Source: Trichostrongylus colubriformis (Eukaryota; Nematoda; Chromadorea; Rhabditida; Trichostrongylidae). From it: a DNA stretch of 64,000 bases. How positions within the stretch are numbered: the first letter of the stretch is position 1; the number at the start of each line of letters is the position of its first letter. The position numbers and the translations under genes are program-made. Below the pieces are notes generated by a model. The model saw nothing but the letters and a program-made list of their open reading frames with translations. It made no database searches and was not told the DNA's origin. This document shows, in pieces, positions 1-11,200 of this stretch. Where the stretch lies: positions 16,227,863-16,291,862 of the forward strand of contig OZ022256.1 in NCBI GenBank assembly GCA_963978905.1. The letters are read 5' to 3'.

Positions 1-188
1 ACTGTAGTGTGATTGGGTCAAGAATTTTGCAAACGCTGCGCATGATCTACTGACGCCGTCGTCTGCGGCTGGCAAATGGTTGCGTGAGTTTGACGCCGGT
101 ACCGGCGTCAACTCACGCAAGTGTCTGCGTGAGTTGACGCCGGCACCGGCGTCAACTAACGGAGCTGCGCAAAGTATGACCGCGGCCT
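1..188. repeat. MITE family A, right part, with tandem palindromes
   Basis: The right end (AGTATGACCGCGGCCT, ending at 188) matches the terminal inverted repeat of family A seen at 596, 1703, 11888, 12923, 13474 and 22404. The left end lies before the window or is lost. The interior holds a near-perfect palindrome at 80-120 built on GACGCCGGTACCGGCGTC, followed at about 125-158 by a second copy of the same palindromic unit. No coding potential. Confidence 0.6.
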
Positions 189-243
189 AAGAGTGTTAAA
201 AATCGCGCGTAAACGCGTTTTCGTGCGATTTTTAACACTCTTA
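188..243. repeat. 56-bp near-perfect palindrome (hairpin)
   Basis: The arms TAAGAGTGTTAAAAATCGC and GCGATTTTTAACACTCTTA are exact reverse complements around a CG-rich centre. Together with flanking GGCC bases it abuts the family A end, so it may be a nested miniature element. Confidence 0.75.
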
Positions 244-595
244 CGGCCCTAACTGTACAAGCCACCGTCCTCCATAACGTAAACCAGAATTGCCCTCCTC
301 CAGGTATCTTCAATCACCGCAACATGAGAGTAAGAGTGCACACCGCCTGTCACTACAACACCTCCGCCCTTGTAGAATAGCTATTGATCCATTTTTTAAT
401 CATTTATTTGTCCATTTTGAATATTTTTTCCTTTTAATTGTTATTATTAATTTTAATATGAAGGCAAAGGTTAGAAGGAGTGCAGCATGAAAGAAAAACC
501 AGTGAAAAACCATGAAATGAACCAGTAATTCGAGAAGTGGGCTTTCGCGCTCTCTGCATCGCGGAAGTGTGTAATACAGACGGTGAGGGTAGCTA

Positions 596-763
596 AGGCT
601 GCGTTCATACCGTGCGGTGCAGGCGACAGGGTGTGGCTGCATGGCTCTACCTGTGCCACCCTGCGCCGTTGCCTGCGTCGTCCCTGCACCTCCCTCGTAC
701 CACTTTGTCTCGCTGCCTGTGAAAGCAGCCACGCCCTGCCCGCACTGAGTATGAACGCGATCT
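596..763. repeat. MITE family A copy
   Basis: A 168-bp element with ends AGGCTGCGTTCATAC and GTATGAACGCGATCT. Subterminal GGTGTGGCTGC and GCAGCCACGCCC also pair. The stretch before it (244-595) has no supported gene; the short reading frames there are shadows or chance. Confidence 0.65.
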
Positions 764-1273
764 AAGCCAGCCAGCCGTGAAAGGTGCCCGACTGTCTACA
801 CAGCTACTTGTCCATCAGTAACCGTAGGACCGAATTGCACCTGGAGATCACGACCAGAACCCCAAAGAGGGGCTGTTTACCGTGAGTTTCGTCGCAGGTC
901 GTCTCCTTGAAACTAACCTTCCCATCCACAGAGAGTATGCTTTCCTAGTTCTGATTTCTCTCATTATTTTCAAAATGTCTTTGAAGAACCTTCAAAGCTT
1001 ATGAACCTGGATGTGATTCACCTCTTGGGGCTGCACACCCACTAAAAAGCGTTACCCTGCCATGTCCTATTGCTGGAACATCGGTTTCAATTAACCTTCT
1101 TACGTAGTCATCTTGGAAAGCGTGGAAACTTCTAGAAAAGTCCTGGGTCGCTCTAATGTGGTGAGACATTGTGATGGTGTCTTAACTCTTGGCTAGGAGA
1201 ACTATTAGAAGCAATGGTATGGGTAATTTGTGTGATGAAAAGCTGAGTACCGTAATTAGAGCTAAAGCTCTAA

Positions 1274-1689
1274 CCAGGACATGGTTTCAACTTCTCAGGG
1301 AACTTTGAAATGAGACCTGATTGGATCGATACGGTCTGCTGGTCTCGAGTGCTGGTCACAAATATAAGAACAGAAATGGAAAATGCGGTTCTGAAGCGAG
1401 TTACGAGGGATTAAGTTATGCTTGCGATGACTCATTGACCGGGTACCTTGCATAGCAACACTCACCAAAAGGAATAATCTAGAGGGAAATCCCACCGCTC
1501 ATACAATTAGCCTCCTATGCACTACTTCAAACAAAATACTCCGCCAACGAGACATCGCTAGCAAGTTCTGATCCCTCATAACTCGTTTTGGAGGGGCATA
1601 ATGCAGTTTTGGTTTTCACAGTTCCAATAACATTCGATCTACATAGGTCTCATTTCAAAGTTTCATTGGAAGCTAAAACCGTCCCTTTG
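1274..1689. repeat. TAA-flanked long-TIR MITE, family C
   Basis: Left arm CCAGGACATGG...GGAACTTTGAAATGAGACCTG and right arm GTCTCATTTCAAAGTTTCATT...GTCCCTTTG are inverted copies, and both sides are flanked by TAA (1271-1273 and 1690-1692). The same family lies at 6673-7259 and 29188-29627. Ends and a three-base TAA duplication fit PIF/Harbinger-type MITEs; that superfamily assignment is inference. Confidence 0.6.
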
Positions 1690-1702
1690 TAAGACCAAGC
1701 AC

Positions 1703-1878
1703 AGCCAACGCCTTCATACTCTGCGCCGACAGGTCGTGGCTGCGTTCCGAAGCAGCGAAGCAGAGTAGAAGGGGGTGAAGACGCAGAGACGACGCAGCCA
1801 ATGAGACAGGGTGGCAGTGGCGGAGACGCAGAGACAGCCACGCCCTGCCACCGGCGCCGCAGAGTATGAGGGCGGCCT
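1703..1878. repeat. MITE family A copy
   Basis: Ends AGCCAACGCCTTCATACTCTG and CAGAGTATGAGGGCGGCCT are inverted. Subterminal ACAGGTCGTGGCTG and CAGCCACGCCCTG also pair. Confidence 0.6.
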
Positions 1879-2650
1879 GAGGATGCTATATAAAGAGCAG
1901 TTTCGCAGTCAGAGGCTCTGAGAGCTGGAGCATGCATCGCTTTTAGCAGGCCCCGCCTTGTTTAAGGTTGTCCGCTCCCTATGGTTAGGTCGTGTCCCCA
2001 AACAATGACTGACCAGTGTAGACTGATACCAATCGTATATTATTCGTGCCGTAACGATCAGAATCACGTTGTGCTTGACGTGTCGGCTTTCGTTGTACAA
2101 TCGTCTACCTATCAATATCAATGGTCTGGATGATGATACAACCGAATTACCTGTACCTTTGTCCTGAGAAGTATTGATTAGAGCTCGCGATTCGCGTTAT
2201 TCAGGCGGATGGAAAAAGATAAGTGTCGACTAAGTAAACGATATGCCTGAATCGCGTGAATCCTGCAGATCGCGCGGTCGCCTGAATCACGACCTCTGAC
2301 AACGTCTTAAGGAGGATGAAGCGTTCACGGGAAGCGTTGTGGAGCGAAGACCCACGGGAGAATATTGTGCTTCCTTTCAAGAGTCGAGCCAAGCAGGTAT
2401 TCAAGGTGATTACCAGTTGCTAAGCAATCATTTAGTACATGATACAGTGCCACATCGGAAGTGGTAGTTAGCTAGAAGACTGAGACATGGTCACAAGGAG
2501 TTAGCGTTTTAGCGCGCTCCAAGTCGAGGACGCACCGCTACCGCGACGCAGCTGCTCATTCGAAAATTTTGTCCTGCTTCTTAGCAGAAGCTCGTTCTTT
2601 TTTCCTTGTGTTTTCCAAGTTTTGGTATTGATGTTTGAATTTTGTTTTTC
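1879..2650. other. Intergenic stretch upstream of the CCDC12 gene
   Basis: No gene is supported. Positions 2205-2290 carry a diverged repeat (GGAAAAAGATAAG...AAACGATATGCCTGAAT) related to 47730-47830. Any promoter of the next gene should lie here, but no recognisable core element was seen. Confidence 0.4.
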
Positions 2651-2653
2651 AGA
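2634..2653 (+). other. Candidate spliced-leader trans-splice acceptor
   Basis: A T-rich tract ends in TTTTTCAG at 2645-2652, only 6 nt (AGCACA) before the ATG at 2659. Such a short outron-to-ATG distance is typical of nematode SL acceptors. A conventional upstream non-coding exon is the alternative. Confidence 0.55.
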
Positions 2654-2658
2654 GCACA

Positions 2659-4894
2659 ATGGTTGAACAGGAGCATTCGTCGTCAGAGGAGGAAATGGAG
2701 ACCGAGGGCAGCAAGATGGAAGCGGCTGCTTTGGCAAGGAAAAAGAGACTTTTGGAAATGAAATCACGTTTGCATGGCATTGAAATGAAGTGAGCGTCTC
2801 TTATGAATTTATATGGGCTCGGCTGCATCATCTATAGTGTGTTTATGTGTCCGTTTTACTATCGCATCCTTTCCGAAAATGTATACCGTTATTTGAAGAG
2901 GAAAGTGCTTTCTTTCAGTAGTAATCATATGGGTGAATGTTGGCTTGATATCGAATTGTATTAAACATGGACCAAATGCAGGGGAAGAATGATAACATAA
3001 ATGTGAAAATGGCTGTCAAGGGTAAGGTGAAGTCATTGGAAGTTCTGTTATGAGTTGCTCCTTCATTGTCCCCAAACCACACCTGTTCGGTTTTAAGATA
3101 TTGCCGGCTCTCACGAAGACTTACTTTTCGACTTTCGTTGCGAGTTTGACCCACTAACAGTACATCTCATGCTCATTGAACCATAGCGTTGCGTTTATGC
3201 TCATATCGGAATTTCACGATTATGTGATTCCGCAGTGTCACTGTTTGCCATTCTGGGTCCCTGTAATTCTGCGATGCTGCGACTTCGCAGGCGAAGCGTG
3301 GCACCGCAAAGTAGCGAAATTCTGTAGCCTGTCATCGATGTGAACAACGAGTCACTGTTACGAGTGATTGGTTCCGTATAGACCGTTTCATCACGAGTCA
3401 ATTCTTCTTTTCGTTTCGCGCATCCTCATCCCCATATCTTGTGCCATCCACTGCTCGGAGTTGTATTACACGAGGAGTAGAAGCAGTTCATTTTATGGAG
3501 CTCTTTCATTTCCTAAGCTCAGGTAAGATCCGAAAATTTTTGTTCCTGGCCCATAATCGTTTCTTCGCATTGTTCGCCTACATATGCAGGTATTGACCAG
3601 CCATTAGTTCGATTTGAGCGAAGGATGAAGAATTTCTCAGTTTTTCTTCAGAGAAGACGATTACAAAGAGGAAAACGAGGAAACCAAGAAGAGCAAAATG
3701 GAAGAGAAGACATTCCGGTGTGTATTGCCCTTAGTGGAGTATAATTAATTCATTTTCTTCTCTCACGCTCAGATGTTCAGAAGCTACAAACCTTCATCAG
3801 AAATAGTTGGAAAAGTAGGAGAACAGAAAATAAAACTTGACGTCGTTGAGGAGCTCATAGCATCGCATCTGGAGGTAGATATCATTGTTCATCTCATTTC
3901 ATCAATGCATTTTTTTTTGTCTGCTCAGACATCACCTACACTGCTGATGGATTTTCATACAGGATACTAAAGATGTGAAGCCCGTTGAAACTGTCGATTT
4001 ATCAACATTAGCCCCGAAGAAGATCGATTGGGATTTGAAAAGAGATATAGAGAAGAAGCTGCAGGTCAGTTTTTCTTGGATAATCACTTCTGTTTTTTTA
4101 CTTGTTTCTTCATAGGTTTAATCTTGCCCTTAGACGCATGTCCTGGATTATAGCCCCCATTTCATGCGTATTAATGTTTGTAAACTACTTTTGCCTAAGC
4201 CAAGAGAAAGACACCCCGTCCTTCTCAGGAAAGCTCAGGAAAGAATGAACGTTTGAGTGTGCAGATTAACAAGCTAATGTGTGCAGCCTTTTGCTGCTTT
4301 GCAACTTTTTATTAGATGGTTGCCCCTCATTGCAACTGCGCCCTAATATGAAACCCTGGGTGGGGTGTGTAGTGAATAAGTGGATCTTCTGGATTGCAAT
4401 GTGCTCCGTCCTTGGACAGAACCCCTCTTCTGGCATTCCACAATGGTCAGCAATGTGGATTCCAAAATAAAATTAAGTTGACGCTGTCCATTGCTTATGC
4501 CGTTTCGATTCTATTTTTCTATTTGATGAGTGAGGGTCTGTCCATATGAGTGCATTTGGCGTGTGTGAAGTGCAACAACAATTTACAGAGGTTTTTGATG
4601 TATTTTGTCTTCGCCTACATGTTTTTTTTATCCGTACCACCCTTAGTGTTACTTTGGACGTCGATACATAACTAGCTCTTGCATAGTGCTTGAAATCCGC
4701 TCCTACCTTCATTATAGTTCTTTCTTGAGGCGCTCCTATAACGTTTTTGCATTTAACAGTTCATACTTCTTATAAGTTTCATTCTTATTTAGAAACTCGA
4801 GAGAAAAACGCAGAAGTGCATAGCTGAAATGATTCGACAACGGCTTGCTGAGGGCAAAGGCGATTTAGCAAGCACTGTCAATGCGGGAGCCTAG
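2659..4894 (+). CDS. ccdc12: CCDC12/Cwf18-like spliceosome-associated protein, 5 exons
   Basis: Coding exons are 2659-2789, about 3652-3721, 3773-3874, 3963-4064 and 4793-4894 (TAG stop), giving roughly 168 aa; human CCDC12 is 166 aa. The family (fission yeast Cwf18) is a small coiled-coil protein of activated spliceosomes. The N-terminal exon encodes an acidic start followed by EAAALARKKRLLEMKSRL, matching the family's 'EEEALRRKERLKALR' helix. Exon 3 has MFRSYKP (family RNYVP). Exon 4 has VDLSTLAPKKIDWDLKRDIE, nearly identical to the human 'VDLANLAPRKPDWDLKRDV'. Exon 5 begins KLERKTQKCIAEMIRQRL (human 'KLKKRTQRAIAELIRERL'). Exons 3-5 are each exactly 102 nt and phase 0. Exon 2 is the uncertain part: its best-looking donor (CCG|GTGTGT at 3718) breaks the frame if the perfect CAG acceptor at 3650-3651 is used. 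Frame is kept by donor GTATTG at 3722 (exon 3652-3721) or by starting at 3654 and ending at 3717. The ATG is chosen because it is the first after the acceptor. Confidence 0.9.
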
Positions 4895-6672
4895 GTTAAA
4901 TAGTTTGTCTCTTTTTTCATGTTCTTTGAGCTGATGATTCACTTTCAGTTTCTATTTGTATATGTAAGAGTGTTGCGCTGTAGGATTATGTAGGAGTATG
5001 AGCTTAAAAAGGAACCGAGTTTGCAAAGAAGCGAAGGAGGGCTCGAATTCATTCTCGCCATTCTATGTGCTAACCGCCTACTCCTTGCGGAATCCTTGAT
5101 TATGAATTATATTAGTCAGAATTTTCAGCGCTGTCCATAATGACTCTTCAGTGTATCGCAATGTCACTATTTCTCGTTTGAAGTTGTTGAGCCACACCAA
5201 GGGCTTTGTGTTGTTTGAAGACCAATAGAAATTAAAAATTCATTATCAGTAATCTTATATTATTTCATGTACCTGTGCACAGGATCAATGTACAGTCGGA
5301 AAGGAATACGAGGCAATCCTGTCAATGAAAATGCCCTTTCCAAAAACAATTAGCGAATACTATGCGAATAAATTAAAACATAGTGTTCCCGTGCGATTTG
5401 CACCCCTGTAGGGGTCGGATTTATTGCAGTTATTTACCTTTTGGTGATAATGTTATCGTTTTCAATATCTTCTCGGGATTTCTCGTGGAATGGTATACCC
5501 TCTTTGTTCGATCGCGGACGACGCTGATCAGGAACTTGTACGTGTTGTACGACTCCGTCTATTTGCTTTGGAAATCCTTGTGACGAAGGCTGTTCTTCCT
5601 TTCCGTTCCGAGTGTTTATCCCCATATTCGTCACCACAGATAACGGGTCAGGTGGTACACCGACTCTCGACTGAAATATACGAAAAAATAAAATTCAAAG
5701 TAGATGAACTTTCAAGTATACTGGAGCAGCTTGTACTGCACCTCTTTGGATATTGTACAAAATCATAACTTCTGCACTCTTACGATTGTATACCGTAATT
5801 CTACTCGTTACCAGTTTACATTCTGAACCACCTTAAAATGAGATAATTAGGGCATTGTAAAGACAACGCTACTTTCTTACGAGAACCGGTATTCGATTTT
5901 TAGTGCATTAAGAGCAGTTGCAACAACACTACACTTCTCCCCGCTAACATTATCATGTAATGCCGAGCTGTGGTGCAGAAGGAGCCGATGCGGCGTCGCG
6001 TGCACGGCGCCTCATCGACTCCTTATCCGCCACACCCTGATGCCTTACCCCGAGAAGTGATGGTTCATCATTATGATGTATGCAGAACACATAATCATTC
6101 ATCCTCTGTTCTTCTGCACCCTGTCTCGAACATGTTTTTCTCAAAAGGTCAATTGCAAAACTTGCAAACCGGCATGATCGTCGCGTAGTTGGTGATGAAT
6201 CGTCCACCCTCTTGTATTTTACACATCAAATCGCCAGCAAAATGTGCTCGTACTGCAAAATCATCGATACCAACAACAGTTTCAAAGGTTGTGTTGAACC
6301 TGAAATGTGTTGAAAGTCACATAATTGGTAGGTCGTGAAAGTCACATAACTGATAGGCAGGTTATAGGGGTAGCTCCCTCTTTTGGGCTTTACAAAGCTG
6401 CTGTACAGTTGAGCCCGCGTAATAATACCTCGTAGGGCGGAAGTGGTGTAGTGACACTGGCGCACACCCCACAGTCATGGTGCAAGGATAAAATACCGCA
6501 TTGACTCCCGTCCATGCCAGGAAGGGATTGATTAACGCCAAAAACCTTATCCTTTTTAAATTATTCGCGTAATAAAGTGTACAAAAGTGATTGCTGTTGA
6601 TCGACTCCTTTGATATCAACCACTGAACCCATTCGCTTCTATTCAAAAACAAGAGACAATTGTATGCACTCA
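4895..6672. other. Intergenic/3' flank, no gene supported
   Basis: The 3' UTR of the upstream gene should begin here; AATAAA at 5367-5372 and ATTAAA near 5232 are possible polyadenylation signals. Positions 5434-5650 are open on both strands (67 aa minus, 92 aa plus) without convincing splice sites, so I do not call a gene. Positions 5950-6060 contain an inverted motif around GAAGGAGCCGATGCGGCGTCG that recurs in reverse near 49400-49440. About 6500-6560 resembles 18945-18990 (AGGGATTGATT...CGC). Confidence 0.4.
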
Positions 6673-7259
6673 TGGAAGGGTTATCACTTCTCATGGAACC
6701 TCGAGATGGGACCTCGTGCATCGATAGGGCTTCGAATGTTGATTATAATTATGAAAAGCAAAATTGCAGAATACCATTCCGAAGCGAGTTAGGTGGGCTC
6801 AAAGTTTGCTGCGATTACTCGTCAGCGGGTTACTCTATTTGAATGACACATCAACGAAGCTGAGGCTGTCGTCAGAATTTGTGATTTTGCGGTGTCGAGG
6901 CTCCGAACGCGATGTTACGGCAATGCACAGTTTCAGGGTCGTACTGTCGCTTGCGAAAGTGCGACGCCGCAACATCGCGAAATCTGACGGTGGACTACCG
7001 TGAGTGCATCAACGGTCATTCAGTGGTAGCGCTCTTGCTCTGTAATGAACCGTGGGTTTGCTCCCTCAGTTAGACCTTTATTGGTCACGCCAGGCAAAGT
7101 GGCCGGTCAATGAGTCATCGCAAGTTTTGACCCCTCCTAGCTCGCTTCAGAACGGCAGGTTGCAGTTTTGGTTCTCATATTTTAACCATAATTCGACAGC
7201 CTGTCGATCACCTTTGATTTCATTTCTAAGTTTGATGAGAGGGTGAATTCCTACCTTGG
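6673..7259. repeat. Long-TIR MITE, family C, diverged copy
   Basis: The left arm contains CTCATGGAACCTCGAGATGGGACCTCG and CCGAAGCGAGTTAGGTGGG. The right arm contains the reverse complement of the same landmarks (CCTCCTAGCTCGCTTCAGAACG, then CCTACCTTGG). Arms are more diverged than in the 29.2-kb copy. A tRNA-like segment (GGTCATTCAGTGGTAGCGCTC) near 7015-7065 lies in the middle. Confidence 0.5.
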
Positions 7260-8214
7260 TTAGAGCATATTCCTAGGTAGAAGGGCATATTGTGGGGAAG
7301 GGCGCTTTTACCACACCCCGGGCGTGAAAAGAGGCGGAGCGGCACGTTCTTACGATCCAGCAAACGCGATTGGTCTCGAAGCTTATAAAACGGGTCGCTG
7401 AGTCGGTGCTGTATTTTTCTCACAAGTAGTAACAAGTAGTTCCTAGCCAACGAATTTCAAGAATTTCAGCTGCATATGCAATACCATCCAACCGCTGTGT
7501 CACCCGCACTACCTTGTGACATGAATTATTTCGAAATCACACTCACACATTTTCAGAGTCCCTTTGAATCCTGTTGGCGATTTTCTGAACGCTGCATTCG
7601 TGGAAACGGTACCCCTTTTGGAGTTTACGGTAGCTTCGGCGCATCAACGACTCCAAGAAACGATTGCAGCACATGAATCCTAAGAAATGGATCGAAATAA
7701 TAAGATAATAATAGGGCTGGGAGATAGAATTGAGGATGCATGTTTAAAAAATCCAGCATGAAATGTGGTGGTCGCTGGAATCGTATACATATACTGAGAA
7801 AGTAATGGAGAAATGGTTGCTCCATTGAGCTATGTGTGGTTTCTGAGTATGCCTGGTCAGAACAAACTTTGCATCGCAGTGCGATGTCTCGCGATGCGTA
7901 CAAGCTAGAGGCGCCGTATGTAGTTGGGTCCTACGGCGATTACCCTGCCGGAACACGAAATCGTCTCAGGACTAAACGGTCTACGGTGCTCCTAGCTTAT
8001 ACACATCGTGCTGTGCACTGCACACCGCGTTGCGAAACCCGTATTAATGCACACCCGTGAGTTTCTGTTGCTACGAGTACTAGGTCGCGCACCGCAGCCG
8101 CGTGTGTCCTGGCTGGTTGCCTGCTGTTTTTTGTAACAGCAATTTGGTAATCTCCGAAATCTTCGAAACGGAAAAATCGGTGAATAAAGTAACCGAAATA
8201 AAACAGATGCTTAC
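7260..8214. other. Unassigned stretch downstream of the minus-strand gene
   Basis: No exon is supported on either strand. Because the last recognised exon of the minus-strand gene (ending at 8215) finishes with a donor site, further 3' exons must lie to the left of 8215, but I could not locate them. Confidence 0.3.
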
Positions 8215-11200
8215 CATCCATATTCATGTAGCAGTGGCTGAATGGATACGGCGGCGGGTTGCGTTCTTCGACAATCAAGTCGTTTGTGAGTACGTCCCTA
8301 GGCTCTTCCATGAGATTGTCGATGTCAGCAGTTCGAGAAAGCAGTGAGGCAATACGATCGTGACCTTCGCCGCGTGATTTCTTCACGTCAGCGTCGACTT
8401 TTGACGCATTTACTGTCAACTGAAAGCAAGACATCTTGTGAGTGGCTTATATGAAATTGTTTATATACAGTAGCGCTCAAAAGTCTTCGGCGAAATGGTT
8501 TTTCACCTGGATTTTTCACTTGTAACTTTTTTGCAACTGCACCGATCTAAGAGAAATTTTAGTATGTTGTACTTGGAGACACTGCATACTTAATATACTA
8601 TTTTGGCGCTCAACGGTGTGGGTTACGTGTATGAAATTTTTTGTTTTTGGAGTGCCATCGCCATGCCGTCCTGCTGTGCCGCTGTCATCAAAAGTCGTGG
8701 TTTTTCTACAAAATATTAATGTTCTCTGAGGCTTGCTCGTCTTGTTTTTGTAAGGAAAGCCGTTTTACTTGACCAAGCCTTTTACTTTTTTTCGGTGGTC
8801 TTGTAGTAAATTCTTGTAAAAAACCATGAAAAGAGTCAAGCGGCACTCAAGTAGGAGGAAATGTTGACAATAGGTTTAGGTACTACATATTAAAATTTTG
8901 TCAAGTTTGGTTAAGTAGAAAAAAAAAGTTATGACAAAAAAGTTCTGGCCGAAGATTTGAGCGCTACTGTATGTTGAAATGCTATGGTTGAGTCCTTAAA
9001 AGAATCGCCCACGTAAAAAAAAGTTTCTTTGTTACCTTATATTTATGTTGTATTTGCCTAATGTGGGCCGCATGCAAAGTTTCACGCGGAACAATGCGAA
9101 TCCGTCTGAGATACAACACCACAGAGTTTTGGCCGGGTGGGCGGGGTTACCGAGCAAGTGCCACCCCGTCGTCCACCGCGGTCGGAGACGCACTCTTGGA
9201 GCAGAAAGTTACGTAAACAGTTCCACTCTTCGTTCCCAAGCTCGGCGAACGGCAGGATTGGGCTTTTACTCGGCCCCGCCCACCCGGCCAAGAATTTAGG
9301 CAGCTGTATCTTATTGTTAGCCGAATACTCATTTTTTATGTCAACTTGCATGCGGCTCTTATTAGGCAAATGCACATAAATATGAGGGTAAAGAAAGAAA
9401 ATAAAAAGGAACTAATTTTTTCGTGGACATTTCCTTTAAGCATAACTGTGTCCTGCACTCAATTTTAGACCTATTATAGGGTAATCTCCCTCGGATTCAC
9501 TTTAAAGTTGGTGGTTTACTTTCCATTTCTTGTTTTGAAAGCAATCGCCCCTCTCCCCTAAAGCTAGTTGGTTTTCGATGTGACGTACGTTGTTCCCTTA
9601 TTCTAGTGATGAAGTAGCATTCAATAATAGCAGTGGTGTGGTATGTTACTGTGATGACAGAGACGGTTAGGACTTATGGGCGGAGCAAAGTGGACAGAAG
9701 TGATCGAGTCGTAGCCAAATTGACGGATAGAAATTGTTTTTTTTAAATTCTTGCACCGAACCTCTTCGTGCGGTTAGGAAAACTCACTGGGCTCAGTGGC
9801 AAGGGCGAGTTGAAACTGTCTCGCAATTTCGTCGTTTTGTCAGGCGAGAAGTCATGTATTGGCCAAATAGTCTGCTCTGAGATGATTGGTGAAGATGCCT
9901 GAATGGAACAGAATCAGGGAGTCAAGGTTGCTTAGGCAAACGAACTCAATGTTAGGTGCAATTAGGCACTGTTGAAGCATCTTAGATGTGCGAGTGTAGG
10001 AGGACACTCGAAATAGGTCACCACACAATGCGGACTGTGCCAACGCGACAAGCACTTGTTAGTCCCTGTGTAAATCGGCCGCGCGCAAGGGGGGAAGGAG
10101 CGACTGCCCCTCCTCGCGTAACCCGACCCTATACGATGTCGTGTCACACAAGTGATCATCTTCTCCATCTTAACACAATGGCGCAGATCTCATTTTGTCT
10201 TTTTATCAAGAATAAAAGAAAACAAGGGGTGTGTGTCATTACGACAGAAAATTCGCTTTGCGGTGTTCGACGTGCGACGCGATGAAGCGAGCTATGCGCG
10301 CCGCACTGGATGGGCCTCAAAGGCACCGGGAGGGGGCAAGGGCGGAATAACGTTTACAAAAACAATGACGACTGAAAACAAACATATGGGTTTGGTAGAC
10401 TCAATGTGTAACGAAACCGGCGTTGAAAAACGCGCCATAGGGCGCTATTTGCCCCTAGGGCGCGCTTCCGTCCGAACTGCAAGCTTCCATGGCCGAGCCA
10501 CGCTTCGTTCATTTTAAAGCTTGTCTTCGGCCTGATGTAACATTATTTTTAAATTATTTCCTCTTTAGACTGTTTTCTAGTGACATATTTTACTTGTTTA
10601 CTTATGGAACTTCTTAATTGTGCATTTCTATACCTGAAAATCTCAGAAGGGTCAAACAAAGTCGGGGGAGACGCAACTTTGCGTCGACGTCGAAGCTCCT
10701 TTCCCTTACTAGGCTTGGGCTAAAATTGATATCCCCTCCTCCCACATTAAAAAGCATCTGTCAAAGCATAGGTCTCATCTGCTTTAGCCTCACCCTAGGA
10801 AGGGAAAGAAGCTTTGACGTGGGTGAAAATTTTGCGTCTCCCCCCCCCCCCCCCCCCTCCCGACTTTATTTGACCCGTAAGTACATCTAGAAACAATATA
10901 AGAAAGAACAAAGTAAAAACTAAAAGGAAAAAACAAATCTATAATAGAACCATCTTCTTTTGGCACCATGCCAAGGCGTCAAATTGGCGAGCAATGGCGG
11001 CCACTCAAACTCGTCCACACTACGTCTGTTCTATAGTAAGCCAAAATCACTCCCTCGTGGTGTCTTTGAAGCGATGATGGTGCCTTACGCCTTATCTTAG
11101 ACGTTATCACCTCAGAACACAGCTAAGACTAACTAGCTCGCACCATCTCGTCGGACGCCAAAAGCTGCCACGCGAATTTCCATCCTGATAGTATACACCC

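Noticed and set aside
5434..5768. Overlapping frames on both strands (67 and 92 aa)
   Set aside because: Neither has a convincing acceptor-donor pair or a known motif; orientation cannot be decided.
7005..7065. tRNA-like segment
   Set aside because: B-box-like bases and GTGGTAGCGCTC are present but the acceptor and T stems do not pair; probably a relic.
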